A stretch of 64,000 nucleotides of DNA from Pseudomonas shahriarae (GCF_014268455.2 NZ_CP077085.1:3699001-3763000), one strand, 5' to 3'. Positions 12,564 to 24,295 are shown, numbered from the stretch's first letter. Translations and numbers: made by a program. Notes: generated by a model from the letters alone, not told the origin.

Positions 12564-13889
12564 ATGGCACTGACACGCGAACAGCAAATTGCAGCCCTTG
12601 AAAAAGACTGGGCTGAAAACCCACGCTGGAAAGGCGTGACTCGCGCTTACTCCGCTGCTGACGTCGTCCGCCTGCGCGGCTCGGTTCAACCCGAGCACAC
12701 CTTTGCAAAACTGGGCGCCGAGAAGCTGTGGAAGCTGGTTACCCAGGGCGCCAAGCCGTCCTTCCGCCCCGAGAAAGATTTCGTCAACTGCATGGGCGCC
12801 CTGACCGGCGGCCAGGCTGTGCAACAAGTCAAGGCCGGTATCCAGGCGATCTACCTGTCCGGCTGGCAAGTGGCTGCGGACAACAACTCCGCCGAGTCCA
12901 TGTACCCTGACCAATCGCTGTACCCGGTGGACTCCGTGCCGACCGTGGTCAAGCGCATCAACAACTCGTTCCGCCGCGCCGACCAGATCCAGTGGAAAGC
13001 CGGTAAAGGTCCGGGCGACGAAGGCTACATCGACTACTTCGCGCCAATCGTGGCTGACGCCGAAGCCGGTTTCGGTGGTGTACTGAACGCCTACGAGCTG
13101 ATGAAAAGCATGATCGAAGCAGGCGCCGCCGGCGTGCACTTCGAAGACCAACTGGCTTCCGTGAAAAAATGCGGCCACATGGGCGGCAAGGTACTGGTTC
13201 CGACCCAGGAAGCCGTACAGAAGCTGACCGCTGCCCGTCTGGCAGCTGACGTTGCCGGCACGCCGACCATCATCCTGGCCCGTACCGACGCCAACGCTGC
13301 TGACCTGCTGACTTCGGACTGCGACCCGTACGACCAGCCGTTCGTGACTGGCGAGCGCACCCAGGAAGGCTTCTACAAGGTACGCGCTGGCCTGGATCAA
13401 GCAATTGCCCGCGGCCTGGCCTACGCACCGTACGCCGACCTGATCTGGTGCGAAACCGCCAAGCCAGACCTGGACGAAGCCCGTCGCTTCGCCGAGGCGA
13501 TCAAGAAGGAATACCCGGACCAACTGCTGTCCTACAACTGCTCGCCTTCTTTCAACTGGAAGAAGAACCTGGACGACGCGACCATCGCCAAGTTCCAGCG
13601 CGAACTGTCCGCCATGGGCTACAAGCACCAGTTCATCACCCTGGCCGGCATTCACAACATGTGGCACAGCATGTTCAACCTGGCGCACGACTACGCCCGC
13701 AACGACATGACTGCCTACGTGAAGCTGCAAGAGCAGGAATTCGCTGACGCCGCTAAAGGCTACACCTTCGTGGCGCACCAGCAGGAAGTGGGCACCGGCT
13801 ACTTCGACGACATGACCACCGTGATCCAGGGCGGCACCTCGTCCGTGACCGCGCTGACCGGCTCGACCGAAGAAGAACAGTTTCACTAA
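12564..13889 (+). CDS. aceA: Isocitrate lyase
   Basis: Cleaves isocitrate to glyoxylate and succinate, the first step of the glyoxylate shunt for growth on acetate and fatty acids. 441 residues, close to E. coli AceA (434). The catalytic loop [10 protein letters not shown] has the nucleophile Cys203 and His205. The metal-binding [10 protein letters not shown], the substrate-contacting [11 protein letters not shown], and [12 protein letters not shown] near residue 95 are all present. It stands alone with no malate synthase beside it, as is usual in Pseudomonas. It competes with the two NADP-IDHs encoded 7-11 kb upstream for the same substrate. Confidence 0.97.
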   Translation: MALTREQQIAALEKDWAENPRWKGVTRAYSAADVVRLRGSVQPEHTFAKLGAEKLWKLVTQGAKPSFRPEKDFVNCMGALTGGQAVQQVKAGIQAIYLSGWQVAADNNSAESMYPDQSLYPVDSVPTVVKRINNSFRRADQIQWKAGKGPGDEGYIDYFAPIVADAEAGFGGVLNAYELMKSMIEAGAAGVHFEDQLASVKKCGHMGGKVLVPTQEAVQKLTAARLAADVAGTPTIILARTDANAADLLTSDCDPYDQPFVTGERTQEGFYKVRAGLDQAIARGLAYAPYADLIWCETAKPDLDEARRFAEAIKKEYPDQLLSYNCSPSFNWKKNLDDATIAKFQRELSAMGYKHQFITLAGIHNMWHSMFNLAHDYARNDMTAYVKLQEQEFADAAKGYTFVAHQQEVGTGYFDDMTTVIQGGTSSVTALTGSTEEEQFH

Positions 13890-13952
13890 GTGACCTGAGT
13901 ACACGGCCATTGCGGGCCCGATAGAAAGCTAACCGCAGTGCCGCACGATCTG

Positions 13953-13982
13953 ACGCCCCGACTGGTTCGGGGCGTTTTTTTT
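13953..13982 (+). terminator. Rho-independent terminator of aceA
   Basis: A perfect 9-bp stem ACGCCCCGA / TCGGGGCGT with a 5-nt loop is followed by eight T residues. Confidence 0.93.
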
Positions 13983-14021
13983 GCCTGGGCGAAAGGTTAC
14001 TGCCCCCCTCCCGAAACCCGA

Positions 14022-14126
14022 TGTGGGAGCTGGCCTGCCTGCGGTAGCGGCGTTTCAGCCACCCATTTGCCTAATGCCCCACCGCCATCGCGGCGATGCG
14101 GCGATCCGAAAAGCCCGACTCCCACA
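14022..14126. repeat. Degenerate REPIN
   Basis: The left arm TGTGGGAGCTGGCCTGCCTGC is recognisable and the right end ACTCCCACA is an eroded partner. The inner part has diverged (GCCATCGCGGCGATGCGGCGATC). It is probably an old, immobile copy. Confidence 0.7.
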
Positions 14127-14345
14127 GAAACCGAGTCAAAACGACTTTTTGAGCAAAACCTTGATCCAGAGCGGTATTGGCTTAGGAAAAATCAGTTAAA
14201 AGTTGCGCGCTGGCAACTTGCGCCATACGGGCAAGTAACAACAACTTTCCCCGCGACGCACTCAACACCCGCTTAAAACTCTCGCAAACAATATTCATTA
14301 TCATTTAGAGCAATAAAACTTCGTTACACCCTAAACAAAACACAA
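14127..14345. other. AT-rich nuo upstream region
   Basis: No gene is seen. It holds an inverted repeat AAGTTGC / GCAACTT (about 14199-14219) and ATATTCATTATCATTT (14291-14306), one half of which resembles a Fur box. Together with the Anr box it makes up the probable nuo control region, which extends to nuoA at 14561. Confidence 0.4.
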
Positions 14346-14359
14346 TTGATTAAAATCAA
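14346..14359. promoter_or_regulatory. Anr/FNR box upstream of the nuo operon
   Basis: TTGAT-TAAA-ATCAA is a perfect match to the FNR/Anr consensus TTGAT-N4-ATCAA, centred about 209 nt upstream of the nuoA ATG. Anr is the oxygen-sensing Fe-S activator/repressor of pseudomonads, so oxygen control of complex I is likely. Whether it activates or represses depends on the unknown start site: if activating at -41.5, +1 would fall near 14394. Confidence 0.75.
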
Positions 14360-14560
14360 GCTAATGCCCGCAGCGTCTGGGCTACAGCCCCACAAAGGTG
14401 CACTATGTCCTTATTTCAGCGAATAATTTAGCCACAGGAATTTTACTTGCTAGGTGTTTAGCCATAAAATCACCGCGATTGATTGCGCTGCGACATATCG
14501 TCACTGCGTCGTTACTTTTTCGAGCTCAGAGACCTTTGCTCTCTGTTAAGGATTTCCAGC

Positions 14561-14974
14561 ATGACCGAAGCGACAGGACTCATGGCCCACAACTGGGGCT
14601 TTGCCATTTTCCTCCTCGGTGTTGTCGGCCTCTGCGCCTTCATGCTCGGTGTTTCCAGCCTCCTCGGGTCAAAAGCCTGGGGCCGCAGCAAAAACGAACC
14701 GTTCGAGTCCGGCATGCTACCTACAGGTGGCGCCCGCTTGCGGCTCTCAGCCAAATTCTATCTGGTCGCGATGCTGTTCGTGATCTTCGATATCGAAGCC
14801 CTCTTTCTCTTTGCCTGGTCTGTGTCCGTCCGCGAAAGCGGCTGGACCGGATTCGTCGAAGCTCTCGTTTTCATAGCAATTCTGTTGGCAGGTCTTGTCT
14901 ACCTGTTCCGAGTGGGCGCCCTTGACTGGGCTCCGGAAGCTCGTCGCAAGCGGCAAGCGAAGCTGAAACAATGA
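14561..14974 (+). CDS. nuoA: NADH-quinone oxidoreductase subunit A
   Basis: Small membrane subunit of complex I, located at the junction between the peripheral and membrane arms. 137 residues with three membrane helices (about 13-33, 66-86 and 98-118 by hydrophobicity). The conserved acidic loop segment [20 protein letters not shown] and the helix with [14 protein letters not shown] are family marks. The start is ATG 14561, with AAGGA 8 nt upstream; a longer frame without a ribosome site was not used. First gene of the nuoA-N operon. Confidence 0.96.
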   Translation: MTEATGLMAHNWGFAIFLLGVVGLCAFMLGVSSLLGSKAWGRSKNEPFESGMLPTGGARLRLSAKFYLVAMLFVIFDIEALFLFAWSVSVRESGWTGFVEALVFIAILLAGLVYLFRVGALDWAPEARRKRQAKLKQ

Positions 14975-14984
14975 GGCTTTGGCG

Positions 14985-15659
14985 ATGCAATACAATCTCA
15001 CCAGGATCGACCCGGATGCTCCTAACGATCAGTACCCCATCGGCGAGCGGGAAACCGTCTCCGATCCGTTAGAAGACCAAGTCCACAAAAACATCTACAT
15101 GGGCAAGCTGGAAGACGTGCTGAGTGGCGCGGTCAACTGGGGGCGTAAGAACTCCCTGTGGCCTTACAACTTCGGCCTTTCGTGCTGCTACGTGGAAATG
15201 ACCACCGCCTTCACGGCGCCCCACGACATCGCGCGCTTTGGCGCCGAGGTTATCCGGGCATCGCCGCGTCAGGCGGATTTCATGGTTATCGCCGGTACCT
15301 GCTTTATCAAGATGGCGCCGATCATCCAGCGTCTCTACGAGCAAATGCTCGAGCCGAAGTGGGTTATCTCCATGGGTTCGTGCGCCAACTCCGGTGGCAT
15401 GTACGACATCTACTCCGTGGTTCAGGGGGTCGACAAGTTCCTGCCCGTGGACGTCTACGTGCCTGGCTGCCCGCCCCGCCCTGAAGCTTTCCTGCAAGGC
15501 TTGATGCTGCTGCAGGAGTCGATTGGCAAGGAGCGTCGCCCACTGTCCTGGGTTGTCGGCGATCAAGGCGTGTACCGCGCCGAGATGCCGTCACAAAAGG
15601 AACAGCGCCGCGAACAGCGAATCGCAGTCACCAACCTGCGCAGCCCCGACGAAGTCTGA
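14985..15659 (+). CDS. nuoB: NADH-quinone oxidoreductase subunit B
   Basis: Carries the terminal 4Fe-4S cluster N2 that passes electrons to quinone. The 224-residue protein has the tandem cysteines in GLSCCY (Cys67-Cys68), Cys133 in MGSCANSGG and Cys162 in VPGCPPRPE, exactly the N2 ligand set. ATG 14985 is preferred to the TTG six bases earlier because GAGG sits 8 nt upstream of it. An acidic N-terminus and a basic C-terminal tail (QKEQRREQR) flank the core. It follows nuoA by 10 bp. Confidence 0.97.
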   Translation: MQYNLTRIDPDAPNDQYPIGERETVSDPLEDQVHKNIYMGKLEDVLSGAVNWGRKNSLWPYNFGLSCCYVEMTTAFTAPHDIARFGAEVIRASPRQADFMVIAGTCFIKMAPIIQRLYEQMLEPKWVISMGSCANSGGMYDIYSVVQGVDKFLPVDVYVPGCPPRPEAFLQGLMLLQESIGKERRPLSWVVGDQGVYRAEMPSQKEQRREQRIAVTNLRSPDEV

Positions 15660-15731
15660 TCCAGAACCGCTTCTTTTATAGAACGAAAACCTGGCTTCAT
15701 TCTTTACGTTGACCGAAAGCGATAAAAAACC

Positions 15732-17516
15732 ATGACTACAGGCAGTGCTCTGTACATCCCGCCTTATAAGGCAGACGACCAGGATGTGGTCGTCGAACTC
15801 AATAACCGTTTTGGCCCTGACGCCTTCACTGCCCAGGCCACACGCACCGGTATGCCGGTGCTGTGGGTGGCGCGTGCCAAGCTCGTCGAAGTCCTGACCT
15901 TCCTGCGCAACCTGCCCAAGCCGTACGTCATGCTCTATGACCTGCATGGCGTGGACGAGCGTCTGCGCACCAAGCGCCAGGGGCTGCCGAGCGGCGCTGA
16001 TTTCACCGTGTTCTATCACCTGATGTCGCTGGAACGTAACAGCGACGTGATGATCAAGGTCGCCCTGTCGGAAAGCGACCTGAGCATCCCGACCGTGACC
16101 GGTATCTGGCCGAACGCCAGCTGGTACGAACGCGAAGTCTGGGACATGTTCGGCATCGACTTCCCGGGCCACCCGCACTTGACGCGCATCATGATGCCGC
16201 CAACCTGGGAAGGTCACCCGCTGCGCAAGGACTTCCCTGCCCGCGCCACCGAATTCGATCCGTTCAGCCTCAACCTGGCCAAGCAGCAGCTTGAAGAAGA
16301 AGCGGCGCGCTTCCGTCCGGAAGACTGGGGCATGAAACGCTCCGGCACCAACGAGGACTACATGTTCCTCAACCTGGGCCCGAACCACCCTTCGGCCCAC
16401 GGTGCCTTCCGCATCATCCTGCAACTGGACGGCGAAGAAATCGTCGACTGCGTACCGGACATCGGCTACCACCACCGTGGTGCCGAGAAAATGGCCGAAC
16501 GCCAGTCCTGGCACAGCTTCATCCCGTACACCGACCGTATCGACTACCTCGGCGGCGTGATGAACAACCTGCCGTACGTGCTCTCGGTCGAGAAGCTGGC
16601 CGGCATCAAGGTTCCGGACCGCGTCGACACCATCCGCATCATGATGGCCGAGTTCTTCCGGATCACCAGCCACCTGCTGTTCCTGGGTACCTATATCCAG
16701 GACGTCGGCGCCATGACCCCGGTGTTCTTCACCTTCACCGACCGTCAGCGTGCGTACAAGGTCATCGAAGCCATCACCGGCTTCCGCCTGCACCCGGCCT
16801 GGTACCGCATCGGCGGTGTGGCCCACGACCTGCCGAACGGCTGGGAGCGCCTGGTCAAGGAATTCATCGACTGGATGCCCAAGCGTCTGGACGAGTACCA
16901 AAAGGCTGCGCTGGATAACAGCATCCTCAAGGGCCGGACCATCGGCGTCGCCCAGTACAACACCAAGGAGGCCCTGGAATGGGGTGTCACCGGTGCTGGC
17001 CTGCGTTCCACCGGTTGCGATTTCGACCTGCGCAAGGCGCGCCCGTACTCCGGCTACGAGAACTTCGAGTTCGAAGTCCCGCTGGCGGCCAACGGCGATG
17101 CCTACGACCGTTGCATCGTGCGCGTCGAAGAAATGCGCCAGAGCCTGAAAATCATCGAGCAGTGCATGCGCAACATGCCGGCCGGCCCGTACAAGGCGGA
17201 TCACCCGCTGACCACGCCGCCGCCTAAAGAGCGCACCCTGCAGCACATCGAAACCCTGATCACGCACTTCCTGCAAGTCTCGTGGGGCCCGGTCATGCCG
17301 GCCAACGAGTCCTTCCAGATGATTGAAGCGACCAAGGGTATCAACAGTTATTACCTGACGAGCGATGGCGGCACCATGAGCTACCGCACCCGGATTCGTA
17401 CCCCAAGCTTTGCCCACTTGCAGCAGATCCCTTCGGTGATCAAAGGCGAGATGGTCGCGGACTTGATTGCGTACCTGGGTAGTATCGATTTCGTTATGGC
17501 CGACGTGGACCGCTAA
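15732..17516 (+). CDS. nuoCD: NADH-quinone oxidoreductase fused subunit C/D
   Basis: A fusion of the 30-kDa (NuoC, about residues 1-190) and 49-kDa (NuoD, about 205-594) subunits, as in E. coli and other gammaproteobacteria. NuoC marks include [20 protein letters not shown] and ILTDYGW-type sequence replaced by [15 protein letters not shown]. NuoD marks include [27 protein letters not shown] and the C-terminal FVMADVDR. NuoD forms the quinone site with NuoB. 594 residues is close to the E. coli length (596 or 600). It is separated from nuoB by 72 bp and from nuoE by 2 bp. Confidence 0.97.
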   Translation: MTTGSALYIPPYKADDQDVVVELNNRFGPDAFTAQATRTGMPVLWVARAKLVEVLTFLRNLPKPYVMLYDLHGVDERLRTKRQGLPSGADFTVFYHLMSLERNSDVMIKVALSESDLSIPTVTGIWPNASWYEREVWDMFGIDFPGHPHLTRIMMPPTWEGHPLRKDFPARATEFDPFSLNLAKQQLEEEAARFRPEDWGMKRSGTNEDYMFLNLGPNHPSAHGAFRIILQLDGEEIVDCVPDIGYHHRGAEKMAERQSWHSFIPYTDRIDYLGGVMNNLPYVLSVEKLAGIKVPDRVDTIRIMMAEFFRITSHLLFLGTYIQDVGAMTPVFFTFTDRQRAYKVIEAITGFRLHPAWYRIGGVAHDLPNGWERLVKEFIDWMPKRLDEYQKAALDNSILKGRTIGVAQYNTKEALEWGVTGAGLRSTGCDFDLRKARPYSGYENFEFEVPLAANGDAYDRCIVRVEEMRQSLKIIEQCMRNMPAGPYKADHPLTTPPPKERTLQHIETLITHFLQVSWGPVMPANESFQMIEATKGINSYYLTSDGGTMSYRTRIRTPSFAHLQQIPSVIKGEMVADLIAYLGSIDFVMADVDR

Positions 17517-17518
17517 GC

Positions 17519-18016
17519 ATGAACAGCACGCTTATCCAGACAGACCGTTTCACCTTGAGTGAAACCGAGCGCTCGGCCATCGAGCACGAGCTGCATCACT
17601 ACGAAGACCCGCGCGCGGCGTCGATCGAAGCCTTGAAGATCGTCCAGAAGGAACGTGGCTGGGTACCCGACGGTGCCCTCTACGCCATCGGCGAGATCCT
17701 CGGCATCCCGGCCAGCGATGTGGAAGGCGTGGCGACGTTCTACAGCCAGATCTTCCGCCAGCCGGTCGGTCGCCACATCATTCGCGTGTGCGACAGCATG
17801 GTCTGCTACATCGGCGGCCACGAGTCGGTGGTCGACGCGATCCAGAGCAAGCTGGGCATCGGCCTGGGCCAAACCACAGCAGACGGTCGCTTCACGCTGC
17901 TGCCAGTGTGCTGCCTGGGCAACTGTGACAAGGCGCCGGCGTTGATGATCGACGACGACACATTCGGTGACGTCCAGGCTGCTGGCGTCACCCAATTGCT
18001 CGAGGGCTACCCATGA
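17519..18016 (+). CDS. nuoE: NADH-quinone oxidoreductase subunit E
   Basis: The 24-kDa flavoprotein-arm subunit with the 2Fe-2S cluster N1a, in a thioredoxin-like fold. 165 residues. Ligand cysteines are in RVCDSMVC and [12 protein letters not shown]. The N-terminal helical part contains [21 protein letters not shown]. It starts 2 nt after nuoCD and overlaps nuoF by 4 nt. Confidence 0.96.
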   Translation: MNSTLIQTDRFTLSETERSAIEHELHHYEDPRAASIEALKIVQKERGWVPDGALYAIGEILGIPASDVEGVATFYSQIFRQPVGRHIIRVCDSMVCYIGGHESVVDAIQSKLGIGLGQTTADGRFTLLPVCCLGNCDKAPALMIDDDTFGDVQAAGVTQLLEGYP

Positions 18017-19368
18017 CCCTGACTTCTTTTGGTCCCGCCAACCTGATCAAGCGTTCGGCCGAGACTCACCCGCTGACCTGGCGCCTGCGTGACGACGGCG
18101 AGGCGGTATGGCTTGACGAGTACCAGGCCAAGAACGGTTACGCCGCAGCGCGCAAAGCCTTTGCCGACATGGCCCAGGACGATATCGTCCAGACCGTGAA
18201 GGACGCAGGCCTTAAAGGTCGCGGTGGTGCAGGCTTCCCCACGGGTGTGAAGTGGGGCCTGATGCCTAAAGACGAATCCATCAACATCCGTTACCTGCTG
18301 TGCAACGCGGATGAGATGGAGCCCAACACCTGGAAAGACCGCATGCTGATGGAGCAACTGCCCCATCTGCTGATCGAAGGCATGCTGATCAGTGCCCGTG
18401 CGCTGAAAACCTACCGGGGCTACATCTTCCTGCGTGGCGAATACACCACCGCCGCCAAGCACCTGAACCGTGCCGTGGCCGAAGCCAAGGCCGCAGGCCT
18501 GTTGGGCAAGAACATCCTCGGTTCGGGTTTTGACTTCGAACTGTTCGTGCATACCGGCGCCGGGCGTTATATCTGCGGTGAAGAAACCGCCCTGATCAAC
18601 TCCCTCGAAGGCCGCCGCGCCAACCCACGCTCCAAGCCGCCCTTCCCTGCCGCCGTTGGCGTGTGGGGCAAGCCTACGTGCGTGAACAACGTCGAGACCC
18701 TGTGCAACGTGCCGGCGATCATCGCCGACGGCGTGGACTGGTACAAATCCCTGGCCCGCGAAGGCAGCGAAGACATGGGCACCAAGCTCATGGGCTTCTC
18801 CGGCAAGGTCAAGAACCCTGGCCTGTGGGAACTGCCATTCGGCGTGACCGCCCGTGAGCTGTTCGAGGACTACGCCGGCGGCATGCGCGACGGCTACACC
18901 CTCAAGGCCTGGCAGCCAGGCGGCGCCGGCACCGGTTTCCTGTTGCCCGAGCACCTCGACGCACAGATGTATGCCGGCGGCATCGGCAAGGTGGGCACCC
19001 GGATGGGTACCGGCCTGGCGATGGCGGTGGACAACACCGTGAACATGGTCTCGCTGCTGCGCAACATGGAGCAGTTCTTCGCTCGCGAATCCTGTGGCTT
19101 CTGCACCCCGTGCCGCGATGGCTTGCCATGGAGCGTCAAACTCCTGATGGCGATCGAGAAAGGCGAAGGCCAGCCGGGGGATATCGAGACCCTGCTGGGC
19201 CTCGTGGGTTTCCTCGGCCCGGGCAAGACCTTCTGTGCTCACGCACCGGGCGCCGTGGAGCCACTGGGCAGCGCAATCAAGTACTTCCGCTCGGAGTTCG
19301 AAGCCGGCATCGCGCCCAAAAGCGCCGCCGTCCCGCCTCTGGCAAAGCCGATCGTAGTCGGCGCGTAA
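18013..19368 (+). CDS. nuoF: NADH-quinone oxidoreductase subunit F
   Basis: The 51-kDa subunit where NADH reduces FMN and electrons enter cluster N3. The 451-residue protein shows the NADH/FMN loop [14 protein letters not shown], the flavin region [15 protein letters not shown], and the 4Fe-4S motif [12 protein letters not shown] with the fourth cysteine in [10 protein letters not shown]-terminal extension ([13 protein letters not shown]) is unremarkable. The ATG overlaps the nuoE stop by 4 nt. Confidence 0.97.
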   Translation: MTLTSFGPANLIKRSAETHPLTWRLRDDGEAVWLDEYQAKNGYAAARKAFADMAQDDIVQTVKDAGLKGRGGAGFPTGVKWGLMPKDESINIRYLLCNADEMEPNTWKDRMLMEQLPHLLIEGMLISARALKTYRGYIFLRGEYTTAAKHLNRAVAEAKAAGLLGKNILGSGFDFELFVHTGAGRYICGEETALINSLEGRRANPRSKPPFPAAVGVWGKPTCVNNVETLCNVPAIIADGVDWYKSLAREGSEDMGTKLMGFSGKVKNPGLWELPFGVTARELFEDYAGGMRDGYTLKAWQPGGAGTGFLLPEHLDAQMYAGGIGKVGTRMGTGLAMAVDNTVNMVSLLRNMEQFFARESCGFCTPCRDGLPWSVKLLMAIEKGEGQPGDIETLLGLVGFLGPGKTFCAHAPGAVEPLGSAIKYFRSEFEAGIAPKSAAVPPLAKPIVVGA

Positions 19369-19377
19369 CGCTTCAAT

Positions 19378-19403
19378 AGGCGAAGGGTCCGTGCCCTTCG
19401 CCT
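19378..19403 (+). promoter_or_regulatory. Strong hairpin inside the nuo operon (nuoF-nuoG gap)
   Basis: A perfect 10-bp stem AGGCGAAGGG / CCCTTCGCCT with a 6-nt loop lies in the longest gap of the operon (135 bp). No T-run follows, so it is not a classical terminator. It may be an mRNA processing or stabilising structure that separates nuoA-F from nuoG-N. Confidence 0.6.
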
Positions 19404-19503
19404 TGTCATGTGCTGACGCCTTGAAGGCTGTGTTGATGCACATGAATAACAAGATTCCATTAGCCACGCCCGCTGACAACGGGCCAACGAAGAACTTTGA
19501 ACC

Positions 19504-22218
19504 ATGGCCACTATCCACGTAGACGGCAAAGCGCTCGAAGTCGATGGGGCGGACAACCTGTTACAGGCGTGTCTGTCACTAGGCCTCGACATCCCTTATT
19601 TCTGCTGGCACCCCGCGCTTGGTAGCGTCGGTGCCTGTCGCCAGTGTGCGGTCAAGCAGTACACCGACGAAAACGACACCCGTGGTCGTATCGTTATGTC
19701 CTGCATGACGCCGGCCACCGACAACACCTGGATTTCCATCGACGATGATGAATCCAAGGCGTTCCGCGCCAGCGTTGTCGAATGGCTGATGACCAACCAC
19801 CCCCACGACTGCCCGGTCTGTGAGGAAGGCGGTCACTGCCACCTGCAAGATATGACGGTGATGACCGGCCACAACGAGCGCCGTTATCGCTTCACCAAGC
19901 GTACCCACCAGAACCAGGACCTCGGCCCGTTCATTTCCCACGAAATGAACCGCTGCATCGCCTGCTATCGCTGTGTGCGCTTCTATAAAGACTACGCCGG
20001 CGGCACCGACCTGGGCGTATTCGGCGCCCACGACAACGTGTACTTCGGTCGCGTTGAAGACGGCGTGCTCGAAAGCGAGTTCTCCGGCAACCTCACCGAG
20101 GTCTGCCCGACCGGTGTGTTTACCGACAAGACCCACTCCGAGCGCTACAACCGCAAGTGGGACATGCAGTTCTCGCCGAGCATCTGCCATGGCTGCTCCA
20201 GCGGTTGCAACATCTCCCCGGGCGAGCGCTATGGCGAACTGCGTCGCATCGAAAACCGCTTCAACGGTTCGGTCAACCAGTACTTCCTGTGCGACCGTGG
20301 CCGTTTCGGCTATGGCTACGTCAACCGCGAAGACCGCCCTCGCCAGCCATTGCTGGCCGATGGCGCCAAGCTGAGCCTGGACGCGGCGCTGGATAAAGCC
20401 GCTGACCTGCTGCGCGGGCGCAACATCGTGGGTATCGGTTCGCCACGCGCCAGCCTCGAAAGCAACTACGCGTTGCGCGAGCTGGTAGGCGCCGAGCACT
20501 TCTACAGCGGTATCGAAGCCGGTGAGCTGGAGCGCATTCGCCTGGTCCTGCAAGTGCTCAATGACAGCCCGCTGCCAGTACCGAACATGCGCGACATCGA
20601 AGACCACGACGCGACTTTCGTGCTCGGTGAAGACCTGACCCAGACCGCCGCACGTATCGCCCTGTCGCTGCGCCAGTCGGTCAAAGGCAAGGCCGAAGAA
20701 ATGGCCGACGCCATGCGCGTCCAGCCGTGGCTCGACGCCGCGGTGAAAAACATCGGCCAGCACGCGCTGAACCCGCTGTTTATCGCCAGCCTGGCTGAAA
20801 CCAAGCTCGACGATATCGCCGAAGAATGCGTACACGCAGCGCCCGACGACCTGGCTCGCATCGGTTTCGCCGTGGCCCACGCCCTCGACGCCAGCGCCCC
20901 TGCCGTCGAAGGCCTGGACGCAGAAGCTGCAGCCCTGGCCCAGCGCATCGCCGATGCCCTGCTGGCGGCCAAGCGTCCACTGATCATTGCCGGTACCTCG
21001 CTGGGTTCCAAGGCGCTGATCGAGGCCGCCGCCAACATCGCCAAAGCCTTGAAGCTGCGCGAGAAGAACGGCTCCATCAGCCTGGTCGTGCCGGAAGCCA
21101 ACAGCCTTGGCCTGGCCATGCTCGGTGGCGAGTCCCTGGACAGCGCCCTGCAAGCCGTGATCGACGGCACTGCGGACGCCATCGTGGTACTGGAAAACGA
21201 CCTGTACACCCGCACCGATGCGACCAAGGTCGATGCCGCGCTGAATGCTGCCAAAGTGCTGATCGTCGCCGATCACCAGAAGACCGCCACCAGCGACCGC
21301 GCCCACCTGGTGCTGCCAGCCGCCACCTTCGCCGAAGGCGACGGGACCCTGGTCAGCCAGGAAGGCCGCGCCCAGCGCTTCTTCCAGGTGTTCGATCCAA
21401 AGTACATGGACGCCAGCATCCTGGTTCACGAAGGCTGGCGCTGGCTGCATGCCCTGCGCGCAACCCTGCTGAACCAGCCGATCGACTGGACCCAGCTCGA
21501 CCACGTCACCGCAGCCGTCGCCGCGAGCGCACCGCAGTTGGCGCGTATCGTCGATGCCGCACCGTCCGCCGCGTTCCGCATCAAGGGCATGAAGCTGGCC
21601 CGTGAACCGCTGCGTTACTCCGGGCGTACCGCCATGCGCGCGGATATCAGCGTGCACGAACCGCGTACCCCGCAAGACAACGACACCGCGTTCGCCTTCT
21701 CCATGGAAGGCTACTCGGGTTCGGTCGAGCCCCGTCAGCAGGTGCCATTTGCCTGGTCGCCGGGCTGGAACTCGCCGCAGGCCTGGAACAAGTTCCAGGA
21801 CGAAGTCGGTGGTCATATCCGCGCTGGCGACCCGGGCACCCGCCTGATCGAAAGCACCGGCGATTCGCTGAACTGGTTCGCTGCAGTACCGCGTCCGTTC
21901 AACCCGGCCCAGGGCACCTGGCAGGTTGTGCCGTTCTTCCACCTGTTCGGCAGCGAAGAGACCTCTTCCAAAGCCGCACCGGTGCAAGAGCGCATTCCAC
22001 AAGCCTACGTGTCCGTGGCCAAGTCCGAAGCCGATCGCCTGGGCGTCAACGATGGTGCCCTACTCAGCGTGAACGTAGCCGGCCAGACCCTGCGTCTGCC
22101 GCTGCGCATCAACGACGAGCTGGGTGCTGGCCTGGTTGCACTGCCAAAAGGCCTCGCCGGGATTCCTCCTGCGATCTTTGGCCAAACCGTTGACGGTCTG
22201 CAGGAGGCAGCGCAATGA
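19504..22218 (+). CDS. nuoG: NADH-quinone oxidoreductase subunit G
   Basis: The largest complex I subunit (904 residues). The N-terminal ferredoxin-like domain holds the 2Fe-2S site ([18 protein letters not shown]). Next come the His-ligated 4Fe-4S region ([16 protein letters not shown]) and the [10 protein letters not shown] cluster. The extra N7 cluster found in some bacteria is present as CHGCSSGC with a further Cys in [11 protein letters not shown]. The remainder is a molybdopterin-oxidoreductase-like domain without cofactor. It starts [13 protein letters not shown] at ATG 19504 and overlaps nuoH by 4 nt. Confidence 0.97.
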   Translation: MATIHVDGKALEVDGADNLLQACLSLGLDIPYFCWHPALGSVGACRQCAVKQYTDENDTRGRIVMSCMTPATDNTWISIDDDESKAFRASVVEWLMTNHPHDCPVCEEGGHCHLQDMTVMTGHNERRYRFTKRTHQNQDLGPFISHEMNRCIACYRCVRFYKDYAGGTDLGVFGAHDNVYFGRVEDGVLESEFSGNLTEVCPTGVFTDKTHSERYNRKWDMQFSPSICHGCSSGCNISPGERYGELRRIENRFNGSVNQYFLCDRGRFGYGYVNREDRPRQPLLADGAKLSLDAALDKAADLLRGRNIVGIGSPRASLESNYALRELVGAEHFYSGIEAGELERIRLVLQVLNDSPLPVPNMRDIEDHDATFVLGEDLTQTAARIALSLRQSVKGKAEEMADAMRVQPWLDAAVKNIGQHALNPLFIASLAETKLDDIAEECVHAAPDDLARIGFAVAHALDASAPAVEGLDAEAAALAQRIADALLAAKRPLIIAGTSLGSKALIEAAANIAKALKLREKNGSISLVVPEANSLGLAMLGGESLDSALQAVIDGTADAIVVLENDLYTRTDATKVDAALNAAKVLIVADHQKTATSDRAHLVLPAATFAEGDGTLVSQEGRAQRFFQVFDPKYMDASILVHEGWRWLHALRATLLNQPIDWTQLDHVTAAVAASAPQLARIVDAAPSAAFRIKGMKLAREPLRYSGRTAMRADISVHEPRTPQDNDTAFAFSMEGYSGSVEPRQQVPFAWSPGWNSPQAWNKFQDEVGGHIRAGDPGTRLIESTGDSLNWFAAVPRPFNPAQGTWQVVPFFHLFGSEETSSKAAPVQERIPQAYVSVAKSEADRLGVNDGALLSVNVAGQTLRLPLRINDELGAGLVALPKGLAGIPPAIFGQTVDGLQEAAQ

Positions 22219-23222
22219 CCTGGTTCACCCCTGAAGTGATCGACGTGATCATCTCGGTCGTCAAGGCCATCGTGATCCTGTTGGCCGTGGTCGTCGCGGG
22301 CGCCCTGCTCAGCTTCGTCGAACGTCGCCTGCTGGGCTGGTGGCAGGACCGTTACGGTCCGAACCGCGTTGGCCCATTTGGTATGTTCCAGATCGCTGCC
22401 GACATGCTGAAAATGTTCTTCAAGGAAGACTGGACCCCGCCGTTTGCCGACAAGGTGATCTTCACCCTGGCACCGGTCGTGGCCATGAGCGCCTTGCTGA
22501 TCGCCTTCGCGATCATCCCGATCACCCCGACCTGGGGCGTGGCGGACCTGAACATCGGCTTGCTGTTCTTCTTCGCCATGGCCGGTCTGTCGGTCTACGC
22601 GGTGCTGTTCGCCGGCTGGGCCAGTAACAACAAGTTCGCCCTGCTGGGCAGCTTGCGGGCCTCGGCCCAGACTGTGTCCTACGAAGTGTTCATGGGCCTG
22701 GCGCTGATGGGCATCGTGGTGCAGGTGGGCTCGTTCAACATGCGCGACATCGTCGAGTACCAGGCACAGAACCTGTGGTTCATCATTCCGCAGTTCTTCG
22801 GCTTCTGTACCTTCTTCATCGCTGGCGTGGCCGTGACTCACCGTCACCCTTTCGACCAGCCCGAAGCGGAACAGGAACTGGCCGACGGTTACCACATTGA
22901 ATATGCCGGCATGAAATGGGGCATGTTCTTCGTCGGTGAGTACATCGGCATCATCTTGATCTCGGCCCTGCTGGTCACGCTGTTCTTCGGCGGCTGGCAC
23001 GGTCCGTTCGGCATCCTGCCGCAGTTGGCGTTCTTCTGGTTCTTCCTCAAGACCGCGTTCTTCATCATGTTGTTTATCCTGCTGCGCGCTTCCATTCCGC
23101 GTCCACGATACGACCAGGTGATGGATTTCAGCTGGCGCTTCTGCCTGCCGCTGACCCTGATCAATTTGCTGGTGACTGCTGCCGTTGTGTTGTTGAACAC
23201 GCCAGCGGGCGCGGTTCAGTGA
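22215..23222 (+). CDS. nuoH: NADH-quinone oxidoreductase subunit H
   Basis: Membrane subunit forming part of the quinone chamber and linking it to the proton channels. 335 residues with about eight membrane helices. Conserved segments are [20 protein letters not shown], the loop [27 protein letters not shown], and [23 protein letters not shown]. The start ATGA overlaps the nuoG stop and nuoI follows after 11 bp. Confidence 0.97.
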   Translation: MTWFTPEVIDVIISVVKAIVILLAVVVAGALLSFVERRLLGWWQDRYGPNRVGPFGMFQIAADMLKMFFKEDWTPPFADKVIFTLAPVVAMSALLIAFAIIPITPTWGVADLNIGLLFFFAMAGLSVYAVLFAGWASNNKFALLGSLRASAQTVSYEVFMGLALMGIVVQVGSFNMRDIVEYQAQNLWFIIPQFFGFCTFFIAGVAVTHRHPFDQPEAEQELADGYHIEYAGMKWGMFFVGEYIGIILISALLVTLFFGGWHGPFGILPQLAFFWFFLKTAFFIMLFILLRASIPRPRYDQVMDFSWRFCLPLTLINLLVTAAVVLLNTPAGAVQ

Positions 23223-23233
23223 GGATTTGACCC

Positions 23234-23782
23234 ATGTTCAAATATATTGGCGACATCGTTAAGGGTACCGGTACCCAGTTGCGAAGCCTGGTGATGGTTT
23301 TCGGCCATGGCTTTCGCAAACGCGACACCCTGCAATACCCGGAAGAAGCGGTGTACCTGCCGCCGCGTTATCGCGGCCGTATCGTACTGACCCGCGACCC
23401 TGATGGCGAAGAGCGTTGCGTAGCCTGCAACCTGTGCGCCGTGGCGTGCCCGGTTGGCTGTATCTCCCTGCAGAAAGCTGAAACCGAAGACGGTCGCTGG
23501 TACCCGGACTTCTTCCGCATCAACTTCTCGCGCTGCATTTTCTGCGGCCTCTGCGAGGAAGCTTGCCCGACCACCGCAATCCAGCTGACACCGGATTTCG
23601 AGATGGCCGAGTTCAAACGTCAGGACCTGGTGTACGAGAAAGAAGATCTGTTGATCTCTGGTCCCGGTAAAAACCCTGATTACAACTTCTATCGTGTTGC
23701 AGGTATGGCCGTTGCCGGTAAGCCCAAGGGCGCCGCACAAAACGAAGCCGAGCCGATCAACGTGAAGAGCTTGCTGCCTTAA
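23234..23782 (+). CDS. nuoI: NADH-quinone oxidoreductase subunit I
   Basis: Ferredoxin-type subunit carrying clusters N6a and N6b. 182 residues. The two 4Fe-4S motifs are [15 protein letters not shown] and [15 protein letters not shown]. An amphipathic N-terminal region ([19 protein letters not shown]) anchors it to the membrane arm. It lies 9 bp before nuoJ. Confidence 0.97.
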   Translation: MFKYIGDIVKGTGTQLRSLVMVFGHGFRKRDTLQYPEEAVYLPPRYRGRIVLTRDPDGEERCVACNLCAVACPVGCISLQKAETEDGRWYPDFFRINFSRCIFCGLCEEACPTTAIQLTPDFEMAEFKRQDLVYEKEDLLISGPGKNPDYNFYRVAGMAVAGKPKGAAQNEAEPINVKSLLP

Positions 23783-23791
23783 GGAAGAAAG

Positions 23792-24295
23792 ATGGAATTC
23801 GCTTTCTATTTCGCATCGGGTATTGCAGTGGTGTCCACGCTTCGCGTGATCACCAACACCAACCCCGTGCACGCCCTGCTCTACCTGATCATTTCGCTGA
23901 TCGCCGTGGCCATGACCTTTTTCAGCCTCGGCGCACCGTTTGCCGGTGTCCTGGAAGTGATCGCCTACGCTGGCGCCATCATGGTGCTTTTCGTGTTTGT
24001 GGTGATGATGCTCAACCTGGGGCCGGCTTCGGTCGCCCAGGAGCGCGTCTGGCTCAAGCCCGGCATCTGGCTTGGCCCGGTGATCCTGGCGGCGCTGCTG
24101 CTGGCTGAACTGCTGTATGTACTGTTCGCTCACCAGAGCGGCCAGGCCATCGGCCACACCACCGTAGACGCCAAGGCCGTGGGCATCAGCCTGTTCGGCC
24201 CGTACCTGCTGGTGGTCGAACTGGCTTCGATGCTGCTGCTCGCTGCAGCCATCACTGCCTTCCACTTGGGCCGCAACGAAGCCAAGGAGCAATGA
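23792..24295 (+). CDS. nuoJ: NADH-quinone oxidoreductase subunit J
   Basis: A 167-residue membrane subunit with about five helices. The conserved pi-bulge helix region around [21 protein letters not shown] (about 50-70) is clear. The stop codon overlaps an upstream in-frame ATG of nuoK, but the better nuoK start is 6 nt later. Confidence 0.96.
   Translation: MEFAFYFASGIAVVSTLRVITNTNPVHALLYLIISLIAVAMTFFSLGAPFAGVLEVIAYAGAIMVLFVFVVMMLNLGPASVAQERVWLKPGIWLGPVILAALLLAELLYVLFAHQSGQAIGHTTVDAKAVGISLFGPYLLVVELASMLLLAAAITAFHLGRNEAKEQ

Noticed and set aside
14483..14560. N-terminal extension of nuoA
   Set aside because: The extra 26 residues are Arg/Ser/Leu-rich and not NuoA-like. A good ribosome site (AAGGA) precedes ATG 14561.
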